From: Terriglobia bacterium
Lineage (GTDB): Bacteria; Acidobacteriota; Terriglobia; Terriglobales; Acidobacteriaceae
Direction of reading: 5' to 3'
DNA: 64,000 nucleotides
NCBI GenBank assembly: GCA_020072815.1
Contig: JAIQGE010000023.1
Span: forward strand, 1 to 64,000
In this document: positions 1 through 8,337 of the stretch, one piece after another
Numbering within the stretch: position 1 is the first letter of the stretch
Layout of the letters: each line of letters opens with the position of its first letter
Made by a program: the position numbers and the translations under genes
The notes under the pieces: generated by a model
What the model was told of the DNA's origin: nothing
The model's database searches: none
What the model saw: only the letters and a program-made list of their open reading frames with translations

Positions 1-1
1 T

Positions 2-3000
2 CCCAGCAACAAGATGACCCAGGTCACGAAGAGCTATGACCCGCCGCAATCTTCTACGGGTGTAATCTTCGGCAATGTGGTTACGGAAAAGCTCTACGAC
101 TGGGGGCCGGGCGGCCCTGGCTCCGGTCCAGGTGCCTTACTGCGCGAGACGGACACGGTCTATCAGTGGCAGAAGAACAGCTCTTATCTGACGGCGCACA
201 TCGTGGACTTACCCGCTTCTAGTGTGGTGATTGACCCGGTCGCAGCCAACAACACCAGGTCTGGTTGCCCGATCAACGCCGTCGGTGGGACGGCGTCGTG
301 CATCGCGGAAACGGACTCGTTCTACGACGAACCCGCGTATCTTACAGCCAGCGGCATCAGCACGCAGCACGTCGCGCCTCCGGCGGCGGTGCGCGGCAAC
401 CTGACCACCCTCAGCCACTGGCTCAACACCGCGAACGCCTTCGTCTCTGGCCACGCCAACTGGTATGACACCGGCGAACCTTATCAGAACATTGACCCCC
501 TGGGGCACACCACGACGCTCAGCTACGGTTCGGCATACGTGGGCGCGTACGTCACCCAGACTTGCTCGCCGCAAACCGGCACGGTCACCCACTGCATCAG
601 CGGGGCTTATGATTTCAACACTGGCCTGTTGACCAGCTTCACTGACCAGAACGGCCAGACCAGCAATTACGGCTATGATCTGATGTTCCGCATCACTTCG
701 GCGCAAGCGCCGGTGGACGTGGCCAACGGCAGCCTGCGAGCTACCACCAGCCTCAGTTACTCGACCACGTCGCTGCCCTGGTCGGTCACGCGCACCCGGT
801 CCATCACCGGCGCGCTCACTGATTCGGCCACCAGCATGTTTGATGGTCTCGGTCGCGGTTACAAAACCCAACATGTTACGCCGGGCGGCACGGCGACGGT
901 TGATACAACGTTTGACCTCGGCGGCCATGTGGCGACCGTAAGCAATCCGTATTTCACGACAAGTGATTCCACTTACGGCATCACCACAAACCAGTACGAT
1001 GGGCTGGACCGGGCAACGCAGGTCACCAAACAGGATGGCAGCATCAGCGCGGTGGATTACAGTCTGGGCAACTGCACGACCTCAACCGATGAGGCGGGAA
1101 ATAAACGGCGCGGGTGCTCTGACGGCTTGGGACGGCTGGTAGAAGTCGACGAGCCTAATCCAAGCGCGGCGACAACTTCCGCCCAGGCCAGCATAACCAT
1201 AAACGGAAGTGAGCAGTCCAATCCATTACCTGCTGCCTCTGGAACAGGTTCCGTCATAATCAGCGGAGCCGAGGGCACCAGCGAGGTCTGCACAGACCCG
1301 GAACCGCCTGCCCATCCGGTTTGCCACAACCTACCGGACAGCGGAACCATCGGCATCAAGGTTGGGACGTATCCCACGCTGTACGTCAACTACGGGAGCG
1401 GGAGCACTGGGGCGACGTTGGCTCTCGTGCTGCAACTGGGCTTTCACAACGATCCGTCCTCTCCGGTTGACGCGGCGATTGATCCGGCCAACAACACCAA
1501 GATCAACTTCACTGCCCGGACGACGGGAGTGGCCACTAACTATCCGGTCACGTATTTTAATGGCCAGGATTTTACTTTCTCGGGTCTAGCGGCGCTTTCC
1601 GGTGGGCGAGATGCCAGCAGCAGCCCGGATACTGGCACTGTGTCCATCACGGTTAGCGGAACTCCTTACAGCACCACGTACAACGGCAGCGATACCGGAG
1701 CGACCATCGCAACCCGCCTCTCCACCGCGATCAGCGCTGGTTCGTTCGCCAACGCCGCTGCTTCCGGCAATGTAATTACGCTGACCGCCAAGAGCACCGG
1801 CCAGGGCGGCGACTACCTGTTTTCAACCGCATCAACTTATGACACTACGCATTTCTCTGGACCGTCATTTACGCCTTCACCCGCCAGCAGCAGCATGGCC
1901 AATGGGTACGGTGCCAGCGAGATTGGCAACCAGTCATTCATCACGCTCTATCAATATAACGCTCTGGGAAATCTGTTGTGCGTCGAACAGCACGGCAATG
2001 TAGCGGGAACGGGATGCAGTGCAGCGCCGTCTTCCGATACAACCAGTCCGTGGCGAGTGCGCCGGTTTACGTACGATTCTCTCGGACGTTTGCTGACAAC
2101 GCACAACCCGGAGTCAGGGACAATCACGTATTCCTACGATCTGGACGGCAACCTGTTGCAGAAGACTTCGCCTCTTGCGAACCAGGCAGGCGCGGCAACG
2201 CAGACCATCAGCTACTGCTATGACGAACTACATCGGGTAACCGGACGTGGGTACGGGGCGCTGAGCTGTCCGATGGCGTCGCCGGTGGTGAGTTACACGT
2301 GTGACGTGGGTGCAAACGCCAAGGGCAAGCTGACTTCTCTCATAGACCAGGCGGGGACGGCAACATACAGTTACGATCCGCTGGGCCGCATAACGGGCGA
2401 AACGCGCGTGATCAGCGGTATTTCCAAGTCGCTCAGTTACGGGTACAACCTTGACGGTTCTCTGAAGTCGCTGACATATCCCAGCGGTGCGACGGTAACA
2501 TATGCGCCGGACTCTGCTGGACGCGTTGTGTCTGCGGTAGATTCAGCCAACGGTATCAATTACGCGACCGGTGCAACATACGACGCGACCGGTTCCCTGA
2601 CCAGTCTGGTTAACGGCAACACCGGGACATTTGCCGGAATGACCAGCACGTTCACCTACAACAAGCGGCTGCAGCCGGTGAACATGTCGGCTGCGTCGCC
2701 CAGTCAGACGGTGTTCTCCATCGGCTATGACTTTCACGTGGGCAACGGCACGAGCGGTACTGACAACGGGAATGTGTGGGGAATTACCAATTACAAAGAC
2801 AACGCCCGTAACCAGAGCTTTACCTACGATGCTCTAAACCGATTGACCTCAGCGCAGAACGCGGGGACCAACTGTGAGACCACGATAGTCGGCGGAAAGA
2901 CCGAATACTGGGGCAATTCCTACGCATATGACGCCTGGGGCAACCTGACCAACAAAACGGTCACTAAGTGCAGCGCGGAGAACCTCAGCGTTACTGCCCT

Positions 3001-4246
3001 GTCCAACAACTGGCTTTCCGGTGGCTACGTCTACGATGCTGCTGGAAATATGACCCACGACGCGACCGCCAATCTGAATTACACATTCGACCAGGAAAAC
3101 CGGATTACCGGTGCAGGCGGGTATACCTATACTTACGACGGCGATGGCAATCGAGTGAAGAAATCAAACGGGACCACGGGCACGCTATACTGGAACATGA
3201 CTCCGGGGATAGTGGCTGAATCGGATTTGGCCGGAACGCTGAATAGCGAGTACGTATTCTTTGGCGGCAAGCGTGTGGCCCGACGCGACTTGGCTGCGCC
3301 CACAGGAGTGTCCTACTATTTCTCAGACAATCTGAAGACGGCGTCGGTGATTACAGATTCGGCGGGAGTGATTAAGGCGGAGTCAGATTACTACCCCTGG
3401 GGCGGCGAGCTGCAGTTCATCGCGAACGACTCCAACCACTACAAATTTACCGGCAAAGAACGCGACTTCGAGAGTGGGCTGGATTATTTCGGCGTGAGAT
3501 ACTACTCTAACGGCCTGGGACGGTGGACATCCCCCGATCCCAAGGGCATTGCGTTGCGTCATCTGCTAAATCCACAGAAGCTCAATAAGTACTCCTACGT
3601 CCTCAACAGTCCTCTGACTCTTTTTGATCCCAACGGGATGGAGGAAGTAACCATGCAGTTGAATGCCTTCATCTCAAAGCCAAATGTTGGAGGCTTCCGA
3701 GGTGACAACCGCAGTTTCAGCGCCGACATGCACGCCAGTTCACGTGTCTCGGTCACAGTCAAAGTTGAGACCGACCCTGCTAAGAATCACGGCAATCCGC
3801 TGATTGGCAAACCTGAAATACGAGTTGGCACAACCCACCAGAACGCTCAGCCGTTTCTTGGAATGCCCACGAGCCATGAGGCAACCTCGACTGGTCCGAA
3901 GATGCCGGAGGTGACAGCGACTCAGGATAAGAGTGGAAATGTGACTGTGAACATTCAAGAGAGCTTGCGTAATCCATTCACGCCGCCGGGTTCGGGTAGC
4001 ATCCAGGCGAATGTGAACATGACGGTTAACCAGGACGCCACGAAAGCGGAGGTGAGTGGCAGTATCTCGGGTTCGCCTTCATTCGAGTCCAACTTCAGCG
4101 TTGACGGAGGTGCCACTCAAAATCTTCCGCTCCAAACCGAACCGAGCAGCACGCTAGGATTTATGTGGGGCCTGCAAGGGACTAGCAACATTGATAAGAA
4201 AACCGATCTTCCGCCGCCACCGAAGAAGAAGGACGAACAGCAATGA
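2..4246 (+). CDS. RHS/YD-repeat protein with variable C-terminus, 5' end outside window
   Basis: The reading frame is open to the left edge, so this is the C-terminal part (more than 1410 residues) of a larger RHS protein. YD-type repeats (for example YSYDLDGNLLQ, YTYDGDGNRVKK) run through most of it. Residues about 390-640 hold two Ig-like inserts with repeated G-T-V-S-I-T-V patterns, seen in acidobacterial RHS proteins. The RHS core ends with YFGVRYYSNGLGRWTSPDPKG and then FDPNG near residue 1210. The last 200 residues are the variable tip; the start (NAFISKPNVGGFRGDNRSFS) resembles DUF3238-type tips. RHS proteins form beta-cage shells that carry toxic or adhesive tips at the surface. The stop overlaps the next ATG (ATGA), so the follower is translationally coupled and may be an immunity protein; that role is inference. 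Confidence 0.9.
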   Translation, partial: PSNKMTQVTKSYDPPQSSTGVIFGNVVTEKLYDWGPGGPGSGPGALLRETDTVYQWQKNSSYLTAHIVDLPASSVVIDPVAANNTRSGCPINAVGGTASCIAETDSFYDEPAYLTASGISTQHVAPPAAVRGNLTTLSHWLNTANAFVSGHANWYDTGEPYQNIDPLGHTTTLSYGSAYVGAYVTQTCSPQTGTVTHCISGAYDFNTGLLTSFTDQNGQTSNYGYDLMFRITSAQAPVDVANGSLRATTSLSYSTTSLPWSVTRTRSITGALTDSATSMFDGLGRGYKTQHVTPGGTATVDTTFDLGGHVATVSNPYFTTSDSTYGITTNQYDGLDRATQVTKQDGSISAVDYSLGNCTTSTDEAGNKRRGCSDGLGRLVEVDEPNPSAATTSAQASITINGSEQSNPLPAASGTGSVIISGAEGTSEVCTDPEPPAHPVCHNLPDSGTIGIKVGTYPTLYVNYGSGSTGATLALVLQLGFHNDPSSPVDAAIDPANNTKINFTARTTGVATNYPVTYFNGQDFTFSGLAALSGGRDASSSPDTGTVSITVSGTPYSTTYNGSDTGATIATRLSTAISAGSFANAAASGNVITLTAKSTGQGGDYLFSTASTYDTTHFSGPSFTPSPASSSMANGYGASEIGNQSFITLYQYNALGNLLCVEQHGNVAGTGCSAAPSSDTTSPWRVRRFTYDSLGRLLTTHNPESGTITYSYDLDGNLLQKTSPLANQAGAATQTISYCYDELHRVTGRGYGALSCPMASPVVSYTCDVGANAKGKLTSLIDQAGTATYSYDPLGRITGETRVISGISKSLSYGYNLDGSLKSLTYPSGATVTYAPDSAGRVVSAVDSANGINYATGATYDATGSLTSLVNGNTGTFAGMTSTFTYNKRLQPVNMSAASPSQTVFSIGYDFHVGNGTSGTDNGNVWGITNYKDNARNQSFTYDALNRLTSAQNAGTNCETTIVGGKTEYWGNSYAYDAWGNLTNKTVTKCSAENLSVTALSNNWLSGGYVYDAAGNMTHDATANLNYTFDQENRITGAGGYTYTYDGDGNRVKKSNGTTGTLYWNMTPGIVAESDLAGTLNSEYVFFGGKRVARRDLAAPTGVSYYFSDNLKTASVITDSAGVIKAESDYYPWGGELQFIANDSNHYKFTGKERDFESGLDYFGVRYYSNGLGRWTSPDPKGIALRHLLNPQKLNKYSYVLNSPLTLFDPNGMEEVTMQLNAFISKPNVGGFRGDNRSFSADMHASSRVSVTVKVETDPAKNHGNPLIGKPEIRVGTTHQNAQPFLGMPTSHEATSTGPKMPEVTATQDKSGNVTVNIQESLRNPFTPPGSGSIQANVNMTVNQDATKAEVSGSISGSPSFESNFSVDGGATQNLPLQTEPSSTLGFMWGLQGTSNIDKKTDLPPPPKKKDEQQ

Positions 4247-4638
4247 AAATGGCAGCAGGTTTCCTTCTGGTGGTCGGCTGTTTGTGGGCGCTCTTGATCG
4301 TGTGGATGTTCTTGACAATAGCCGGAGTCGCTGATGCACCTGAATCGTGGGCCAACACTGCACTCTACTGGGGCGGCATGTTGGTTGGTCCCTTCGTGCT
4401 CATCATCGGAGCAGTGCTCTTGTTGCGGGGAACATCTTTGCGGCCAGGTGCGATTCTCGTTGGACTCGGCTGCGTAATCCTTACTGGCTTTGCTCTCTAC
4501 AACAGCATCACTGGAATGCAACGACAGCCCTTGCAAGCCCCGCCGCCGTACTTGCTCTATATAGTGCTGCTGCTGATCATGCTTTTATCGGATGCTGCGG
4601 CGTACAAAGTCTACAAGACGCTGGGCGGACTTCGGTGA
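4243..4638 (+). CDS. Small integral membrane protein downstream of RHS
   Basis: This 131-residue protein starts with an ATG that overlaps the RHS stop (ATGA), so it is translationally coupled to it. It shows about four hydrophobic segments (near residues 4-26, 42-62, 66-86 and 102-121) and almost no soluble part, so it should sit in the inner membrane. I do not recognise the family. Its place immediately behind the variable RHS tip makes an immunity or accessory role plausible, but nothing in the sequence proves it. Its TGA overlaps the GTG start of the Sel1 gene behind it, so the three genes form one tightly packed unit. Confidence 0.75.
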   Translation: MKMAAGFLLVVGCLWALLIVWMFLTIAGVADAPESWANTALYWGGMLVGPFVLIIGAVLLLRGTSLRPGAILVGLGCVILTGFALYNSITGMQRQPLQAPPPYLLYIVLLLIMLLSDAAAYKVYKTLGGLR

Positions 4639-5441
4639 CTTCTCTGTCCATAGCTCTGGCGATGGCGATGCTGCTGCAATCCGCAACGCCTGGGTCAATC
4701 ACAGCCCTGAAGAACCGCGCTGAATCTGGCGACGTGGAGGCACAGGTCGAACTCGGGACCGCGTACGCATCCGGTGATGGTGTAACCGCCGATGAGACCG
4801 AGGCGGTGAAATGGTTCCGCAAGGCAGCAGAGAAAGGCAATGCTGCTGGCGAATACTCACTGAGCGAAATGTATCTGACCGGGCGCGGGGTTGCCGTCGA
4901 TGCGGCGGAAGGGCTGAAGTGGATGCGGCGATCAGCGGAGCACGGCGATCCACGCGGACAATCAAATCTCGCGGTGCTGTACACGCAGGGCCAGGGCGTG
5001 CCCAAAGATGAAACCGAAGCAGCGAAATGGATGCGCAAAGCAGCCGAGCAAGGTCTTGCTGCTGGCCAGTTCGGTCTCGCTTCGATGTACGCCCATGGCG
5101 CAGGTGTTCCTCAGAGCGCAACTGAAGCCATCAAGTGGTATCGGAAAGCGGCAGCCCAAGGCGACTCTGCTGCAATGAACAATCTGGCGTTCATGCTCGC
5201 TATCTCCACCGATCCGAAAATCCGCGATCCAAAAGAAGCGGTCTCGCTTGCACAAAAGGCTGTCGAGATCGACGCGGACAACGCCTCGTATCTGGATACT
5301 CTCGCTACGGCTTACTTCGAGGCCGGGCAGCCCGACAAAGCGGCGGAGGCCGAACGCCGCGCACTGACGCTGAAGCCGGACAATCCCTCCTACAAGAAGG
5401 CGCTGGAGAAGTACGAAGCCGCAACGAGACCGAGGCAATAG
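4635..5441 (+). CDS. Sel1-repeat (TPR-like) exported protein
   Basis: The start is taken as the GTG that overlaps the preceding TGA (GTGA). From it the protein begins with a short hydrophobic stretch (SLSIALAMAMLLQSATPG), which reads as a signal peptide. Four or five Sel1-type repeats of about 36 residues follow (for example GDVEAQVELGTAYASGDGV, then AVKWFRKAAEKGNAAGEYSL), ending in a canonical TPR near residues 205-255. Sel1 repeats bind other proteins. In RHS and other polymorphic-toxin loci such proteins act as adaptors or immunity factors; that link is inference here. An upstream extension of the frame exists but would overlap the membrane protein out of frame, so it is unlikely to be used. 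Confidence 0.8.
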   Translation: MTSLSIALAMAMLLQSATPGSITALKNRAESGDVEAQVELGTAYASGDGVTADETEAVKWFRKAAEKGNAAGEYSLSEMYLTGRGVAVDAAEGLKWMRRSAEHGDPRGQSNLAVLYTQGQGVPKDETEAAKWMRKAAEQGLAAGQFGLASMYAHGAGVPQSATEAIKWYRKAAAQGDSAAMNNLAFMLAISTDPKIRDPKEAVSLAQKAVEIDADNASYLDTLATAYFEAGQPDKAAEAERRALTLKPDNPSYKKALEKYEAATRPRQ

Positions 5442-5502
5442 CCGGACGATCAGACTGCCGCTCTCAATACCTGCGGTTTGGGCGGGTGGTTACTGCTGTG
5501 CG

Positions 5503-5676
5503 TCACTTCTTTTTCCTTTTCCCCAGGATGTTCTCCGCCGCGATCTTCGCCAAACTTAACACAATGCTGCTGTTCGTCATGATTGCTCCCGGCCAGATCA
5601 CCGCTGCCGCCTTGGTCAGCATGGAGTAGTCCGCTGGGCTGAGTTTTACGGTAATGCTCGAAGTCCGTTTGGCCAA
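5503..5676 (-). CDS. Small ribbon-helix-helix-like protein (possible antitoxin/regulator)
   Basis: A 57-residue reading frame starts at a TTG (MAKRTSSITVKLSPADYSML...) and ends in a basic tail (GKRKKK). The order basic start, beta-strand (SSITVKLSP), helix (DYSMLTKAAAV), loop, helix (SSIVLSLAKIAAENIL) fits ribbon-helix-helix proteins of the DUF1778/Arc type, which bind DNA as dimers and often serve as antitoxins. No toxin gene is adjacent. The TTG start and distant GAGGG make the start uncertain, and the gene may be truncated. Confidence 0.4.
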   Translation of the reverse strand: MAKRTSSITVKLSPADYSMLTKAAAVIWPGAIMTNSSIVLSLAKIAAENILGKRKKK

Positions 5677-5786
5677 CCAAAAAACTGCCTATTGCCCTCA
5701 GCCGCAAACCCAGAACTCCCGGATGGCCCCAGAGAAAATGGCCTCGTTAGCAGATCGGTTCCCGGAAACCGCGCAGGTATATCCCG

Positions 5787-5939
5787 TCAGAGACAGTGCT
5801 TCTGTATCGCCTCCTGAAAGAACGCGAGCGCTTTCCAATTCTCAGCGTGAGACGGCTCGAACATATTGTGCGCACTCCCATCGTCAACCAGACATGCTCC
5901 AGCCAAACTTTTTAATGAAGTCCAGCCCGATCCCTTCGA
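5787..5939 (-). pseudogene. Possible C-terminal relic of an alpha/beta-hydrolase-like protein
   Basis: One frame without a start codon reads VDDGSAHNMFEPSHAENW and then KALAFFQEAIQKHCL before a stop. The acidic-His-Asn pattern followed by a W and an amphipathic helix resembles the C-terminal end of dienelactone or prolyl-oligopeptidase-like hydrolases. It is only about 50 residues long and has no upstream partner. Chance is a real alternative. Confidence 0.2.
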
Positions 5940-5940
5940 G

Positions 5941-6141
5941 CTAAGCTGCCTTTTTCTTCCGTTCGGCCCAGCGCTTTCTCATGGCATCGCCGATCCGCTT
6001 TCGCTGAGCGGCAGTCAGATGCCTCCTCCGGCCGTTCCTTTGAGCGACGATTGTTCCGCGACTTCTCCGAAGAACTGCTATGGCTTTGTTCAGACGGTCT
6101 CTTTCGGCTTCAAGTTCGGCAATGATCGATTGTGTGTCCAC
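5941..6141 (-). CDS. Small coiled-coil protein with basic C-terminus
   Basis: This 66-residue protein starts at a GTG with a strong Shine-Dalgarno (GGAGG, spacing 3). Residues 1-27 form an acidic amphipathic helix (SIIAELEAERDRLNKAIAVL), probably a coiled coil. The rest is strongly basic (NGRRRHLTAAQRKRIGDAMR). This layout recurs in Acidobacteriota as small putative nucleoid-associated or DNA-binding proteins of unknown role. It lies at the left edge of the integrated element and may belong to the host or to the element. Confidence 0.7.
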   Translation of the reverse strand: MDTQSIIAELEAERDRLNKAIAVLRRSRGTIVAQRNGRRRHLTAAQRKRIGDAMRKRWAERKKKAA

Positions 6142-6490
6142 GTTCCTCCTTTTGGGGCGAAGGGAATTTTATCAGGTGTATCAGCGGAGAAACGCCGCGC
6201 CGGCGTCCCGGCTTTGCCCGGCAATAGCCAACAGGAGCCGGGCTAAACCTAGGAAAAGTAAGCGAGAGAACGAGCTTGACTGTCTGCCCAGGCAGAGCGT
6301 CACTGTGTAGTGCCGCCATATGTATTAAGGATGTGACCCGAAAGTGGAAGTCTCTGCGTTGGCTTGGTAACAGGTATGTCGCGTGGCGCTGTCGGGCTTT
6401 GGTGGCGGTGTCTGTGTGCTGCGCTGGGTTTACTCGACCACGTTCTGCCGGACTATGCGTTGCTGCCGGATTCGGAAAGCGTATTGCGGA
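6142..6490. other. Gene-poor stretch at left end of integrated element
   Basis: This 349-base stretch holds the GTG upstream region of the small coiled-coil gene and short overlapping frames on both strands without recognisable content. I see no tRNA copy that would match the tRNA-Phe fragment at the right end of the element, so its left attachment site is not defined. Confidence 0.4.
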
Positions 6491-6760
6491 TCAATCGCGT
6501 TCCATCAATGCCCGATTGCGCAAGGTTATCGGCGCAGGCTGCGGGGCGGGCTTAAGCTCGACCAGCTTGTGGTCGTCGCGGCATTGCCAGTTGGAATGGT
6601 TGCGTGTCAGGTCATTCATAGCAGCCATCCAGAACGAATACAGGTGAACGCAATCAGTTACCGGACAAGCCAGTGCATAAGGGCCGTCGCCGCTGATATG
6701 CGCTGTGGGCCACTTCAGCCGCGCTGCTTGTTGATATGCGGATTGTGGTTGTGCTGGCAT
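6491..6760 (-). CDS. Small Cys-rich element protein
   Basis: This 89-residue protein has two cysteine-containing stretches (YALACPVTDCVHLYSF and WQCRDDHKLVEL) that could bind a metal. It resembles the short cysteine-containing proteins often found in integrated elements, but I cannot name the family. Its ATG is preceded by GACAAATCATC, the same 11 bases that precede the ATG of the 141-aa gene just upstream. That shared leader supports both starts and suggests a duplicated translation signal. The gap to the upstream gene is 32 bases, so the two are likely co-transcribed. Confidence 0.5.
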   Translation of the reverse strand: MPAQPQSAYQQAARLKWPTAHISGDGPYALACPVTDCVHLYSFWMAAMNDLTRNHSNWQCRDDHKLVELKPAPQPAPITLRNRALMERD

Positions 6761-6792
6761 GATGATTTGTCGCCGACGTGTTAACGGTTCGC

Positions 6793-7218
6793 CTATCGCC
6801 GCCCAACCAACGATTTCAGTTTTTCCGTCTCATGGTTCTTGCCGCGCAGTTCATCCATGATAGGCAGCCACCAGCGTGGAACGTTCAATCCGTGCCGCAC
6901 TCGAAGAATCGTCATCGCATCACGCATGATTCTGGCGCAAGTGGTACCACCTGAATGTTCAGTTTCCAACGCAATGTGCTCCCGGATTGCATCACGGCAG
7001 CATTCGTAAAGCTCCGGCCAGTGCGGGTACGGCTTGAACAGCGCGCGCTTGGCCGCATCCTTTAAGTTACCGTGAACCTGCGCCCAGATAAGGCGGAAAC
7101 CAGTGAGCCTGTCGAAATCGTGACGCGCGCGGTCGGCTTGCGGCGTCTGATAACTGCCGTCATAGTCGCCAGTGAAGTATCCCCGAAAATGTTCTTCTAC
7201 TGTTGTGTGTTCATCCAT
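6793..7218 (-). CDS. Uncharacterised element protein (141 aa)
   Basis: The ATG is preceded by AGAGGACAAATCATC, which includes an acceptable Shine-Dalgarno. The protein is mixed helical with many aromatic residues (for example PYPHWPELYECC, NVPRWWLPIMDEL) and has no membrane segment. I do not recognise the family. It lies downstream of the iteron array and upstream of the small Cys-rich gene, in the same direction as all the element genes, so it is probably element cargo. Confidence 0.6.
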   Translation of the reverse strand: MDEHTTVEEHFRGYFTGDYDGSYQTPQADRARHDFDRLTGFRLIWAQVHGNLKDAAKRALFKPYPHWPELYECCRDAIREHIALETEHSGGTTCARIMRDAMTILRVRHGLNVPRWWLPIMDELRGKNHETEKLKSLVGRR

Positions 7219-7449
7219 GATGATTTGTCCTCTTCCATTCCATGGTTGCCCGGCGCGCGATAGCGCGCGTCAGAAAGATCGTCAAATGGTTTTCGGCCCG
7301 CTCGGGCCGGGTTAAACACGGCTCAGTTAGGCTCGGTCGTCTAACGCGGTTCTGACGGCTCTCAAGGCTAGAAGCCGAAAATCGCCCGCCAAGCGCATGG
7401 CCGATAACTTGCATCATTTCCCTTATCAGAACCTTGCAAGGATCTGCAT
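7219..7449. other. Gene-free stretch with CG-rich inverted repeat beside iterons
   Basis: Between the 141-aa gene and the iterons there is no convincing gene. It contains the inverted repeat CGCGCGATAGCGCGCG near 7255-7271 and a GCCCGCTCGGGC palindrome near 7299-7310. With the iterons it forms a non-coding block of about 350 bases that could be a control or origin region of the element. Confidence 0.4.
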
Positions 7450-7550
7450 CCGTACAGCAGTACGGAGCAGCCATCCGTACTCTCGACCGTACAGTGCCCC
7501 GTACAGCATCCGTACTTTCGTCCGTACAGCAGGCCGTACAGCAACCGTAC
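7450..7550. repeat. Iteron-like array of CCGTAC hexamers
   Basis: Eight copies of CCGTAC start at 7450, 7475, 7487, 7499, 7510, 7522, 7534 and 7545, most followed by AGC or AGT. The spacings are 25, 12, 12, 11, 12, 12 and 11 bases. An inverted copy (GTACGG at 7460-7465) fills the one long gap. A period near 11.7 bases puts the sites on one face of the helix. This fits iterons bound by a replication initiator or repressor. The array lies 18 bases beyond the stop of the winged-helix-like gene. Confidence 0.75.
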
Positions 7551-7568
7551 AGTTGTCACCCTTTTTTG

Positions 7569-8117
7569 CTATTCGTCTTCCGCATCAACATTTTCTATCT
7601 TCAATTCCGGCTGCCGGTGGCGGTCTGGTTCGTTCGGATTAACCCAAAATACCTCGCCGGTTGGAAGCTGATGCCAGCAATCAAAAGGCGCTGCCATTCC
7701 AACAAACCGACACCTAGTTGCTGATGTGCAAATTGTTAAGTGTTCATGCGGCGCGACGATGAATCCATCGCGCAACTGGCCATCGCAGAAACGAACCAGC
7801 CGCGCGCTGATGACGTGGCGGGCGCGCAAGTACGCTAGAGCCTTTTCAACAGCAGCTTTGCTGTATTTGTTTTTTGAATCGAAGCGACGGCAGTGGTCCA
7901 AGATGTCACCGACGCCTGGATAAGCGAATCGGAGATCCGGGTGCTTGGAGGCCAGCAAGTCTAGGTAACCAACCACCTCGTGCAGGACGCCATAGAAATG
8001 CCGCTTCAGTGAACAGCTCTTGTTACCGCCTAGAGGAACGATGGGCCGGTAGCTGTTAGCAAAACGGCGTGAATCTTCTTTTTCTTGCGAGTATGCCATA
8101 ACGTTTTTTCCTGACAT
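7569..8117 (-). CDS. Winged-helix-like protein, possible element replication/regulatory protein
   Basis: The start is the ATG at 8117, behind GGGAAG. The longer frame would overlap the HTH gene. The roughly 182-residue protein has a helical core (RHFYGVLHEVVGYLDLLA, then SKAAVEKALAYLRARHVI) followed by beta-strand-like residues (DGQLRDGFIVAP). This is reminiscent of winged-helix DNA-binding domains, but I do not recognise a family. Its gene sits directly beside the CCGTAC iteron array, as initiator or autoregulator genes do. A role as the iteron-binding protein is inference. Confidence 0.5.
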   Translation of the reverse strand: MSGKNVMAYSQEKEDSRRFANSYRPIVPLGGNKSCSLKRHFYGVLHEVVGYLDLLASKHPDLRFAYPGVGDILDHCRRFDSKNKYSKAAVEKALAYLRARHVISARLVRFCDGQLRDGFIVAPHEHLTICTSATRCRFVGMAAPFDCWHQLPTGEVFWVNPNEPDRHRQPELKIENVDAEDE

Positions 8118-8136
8118 GTAACTTCCCAATTCGTAG

Positions 8137-8337
8137 TTACGCCATTTTCGTGCGCTCAATGAATGCGTCTAGATCTTTTTTGTCGAACAATATTCGGTTT
8201 CCAATTTTCAAGCTCGGCACTTTGTGGTCCCACGCCAGTGACCGAACTGCCCAAATCGTGCAGGATAAGTACACAGCCGCGTCTTTGATGGAAAGTAGTC
8301 GCGGCGCAAGCGTGGGCGTGCGTGCAGTGTGTTTCAT
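8137..8337 (-). CDS. Excisionase-family helix-turn-helix protein
   Basis: This 66-residue protein has the MerR/excisionase-like HTH layout (LLSIKDAAVYLSCTIWAVRS, then KIGNRILFDKKDLDAFIERT). Such proteins bind DNA at attachment sites or promoters and steer integrase direction or element gene expression. Its ATG follows directly on the TGA of the upstream LmbU-like gene, so the genes are translationally coupled. A second HTH protein of the same class is encoded nearer the integrase; one may be the excisionase and the other a regulator. Confidence 0.8.
   Translation of the reverse strand: MKHTARTPTLAPRLLSIKDAAVYLSCTIWAVRSLAWDHKVPSLKIGNRILFDKKDLDAFIERTKMA

Noticed and set aside
209-928. 239-residue minus-strand frame inside the RHS gene
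   Set aside because: Antisense shadow of a clear RHS reading frame, arginine-rich and without family pattern.
7211-7474. 87-residue minus-strand frame across the iterons
   Set aside because: Runs through the iterons and the palindromic region, with Cys/Arg-rich nonsense; only its last bases overlap the start of a real gene.
7368-7559. Minus-strand frame with repeated LLYG units
   Set aside because: The repeats follow the DNA iterons with 11-12 base spacing, which is not a codon multiple; it is not a repeat protein.
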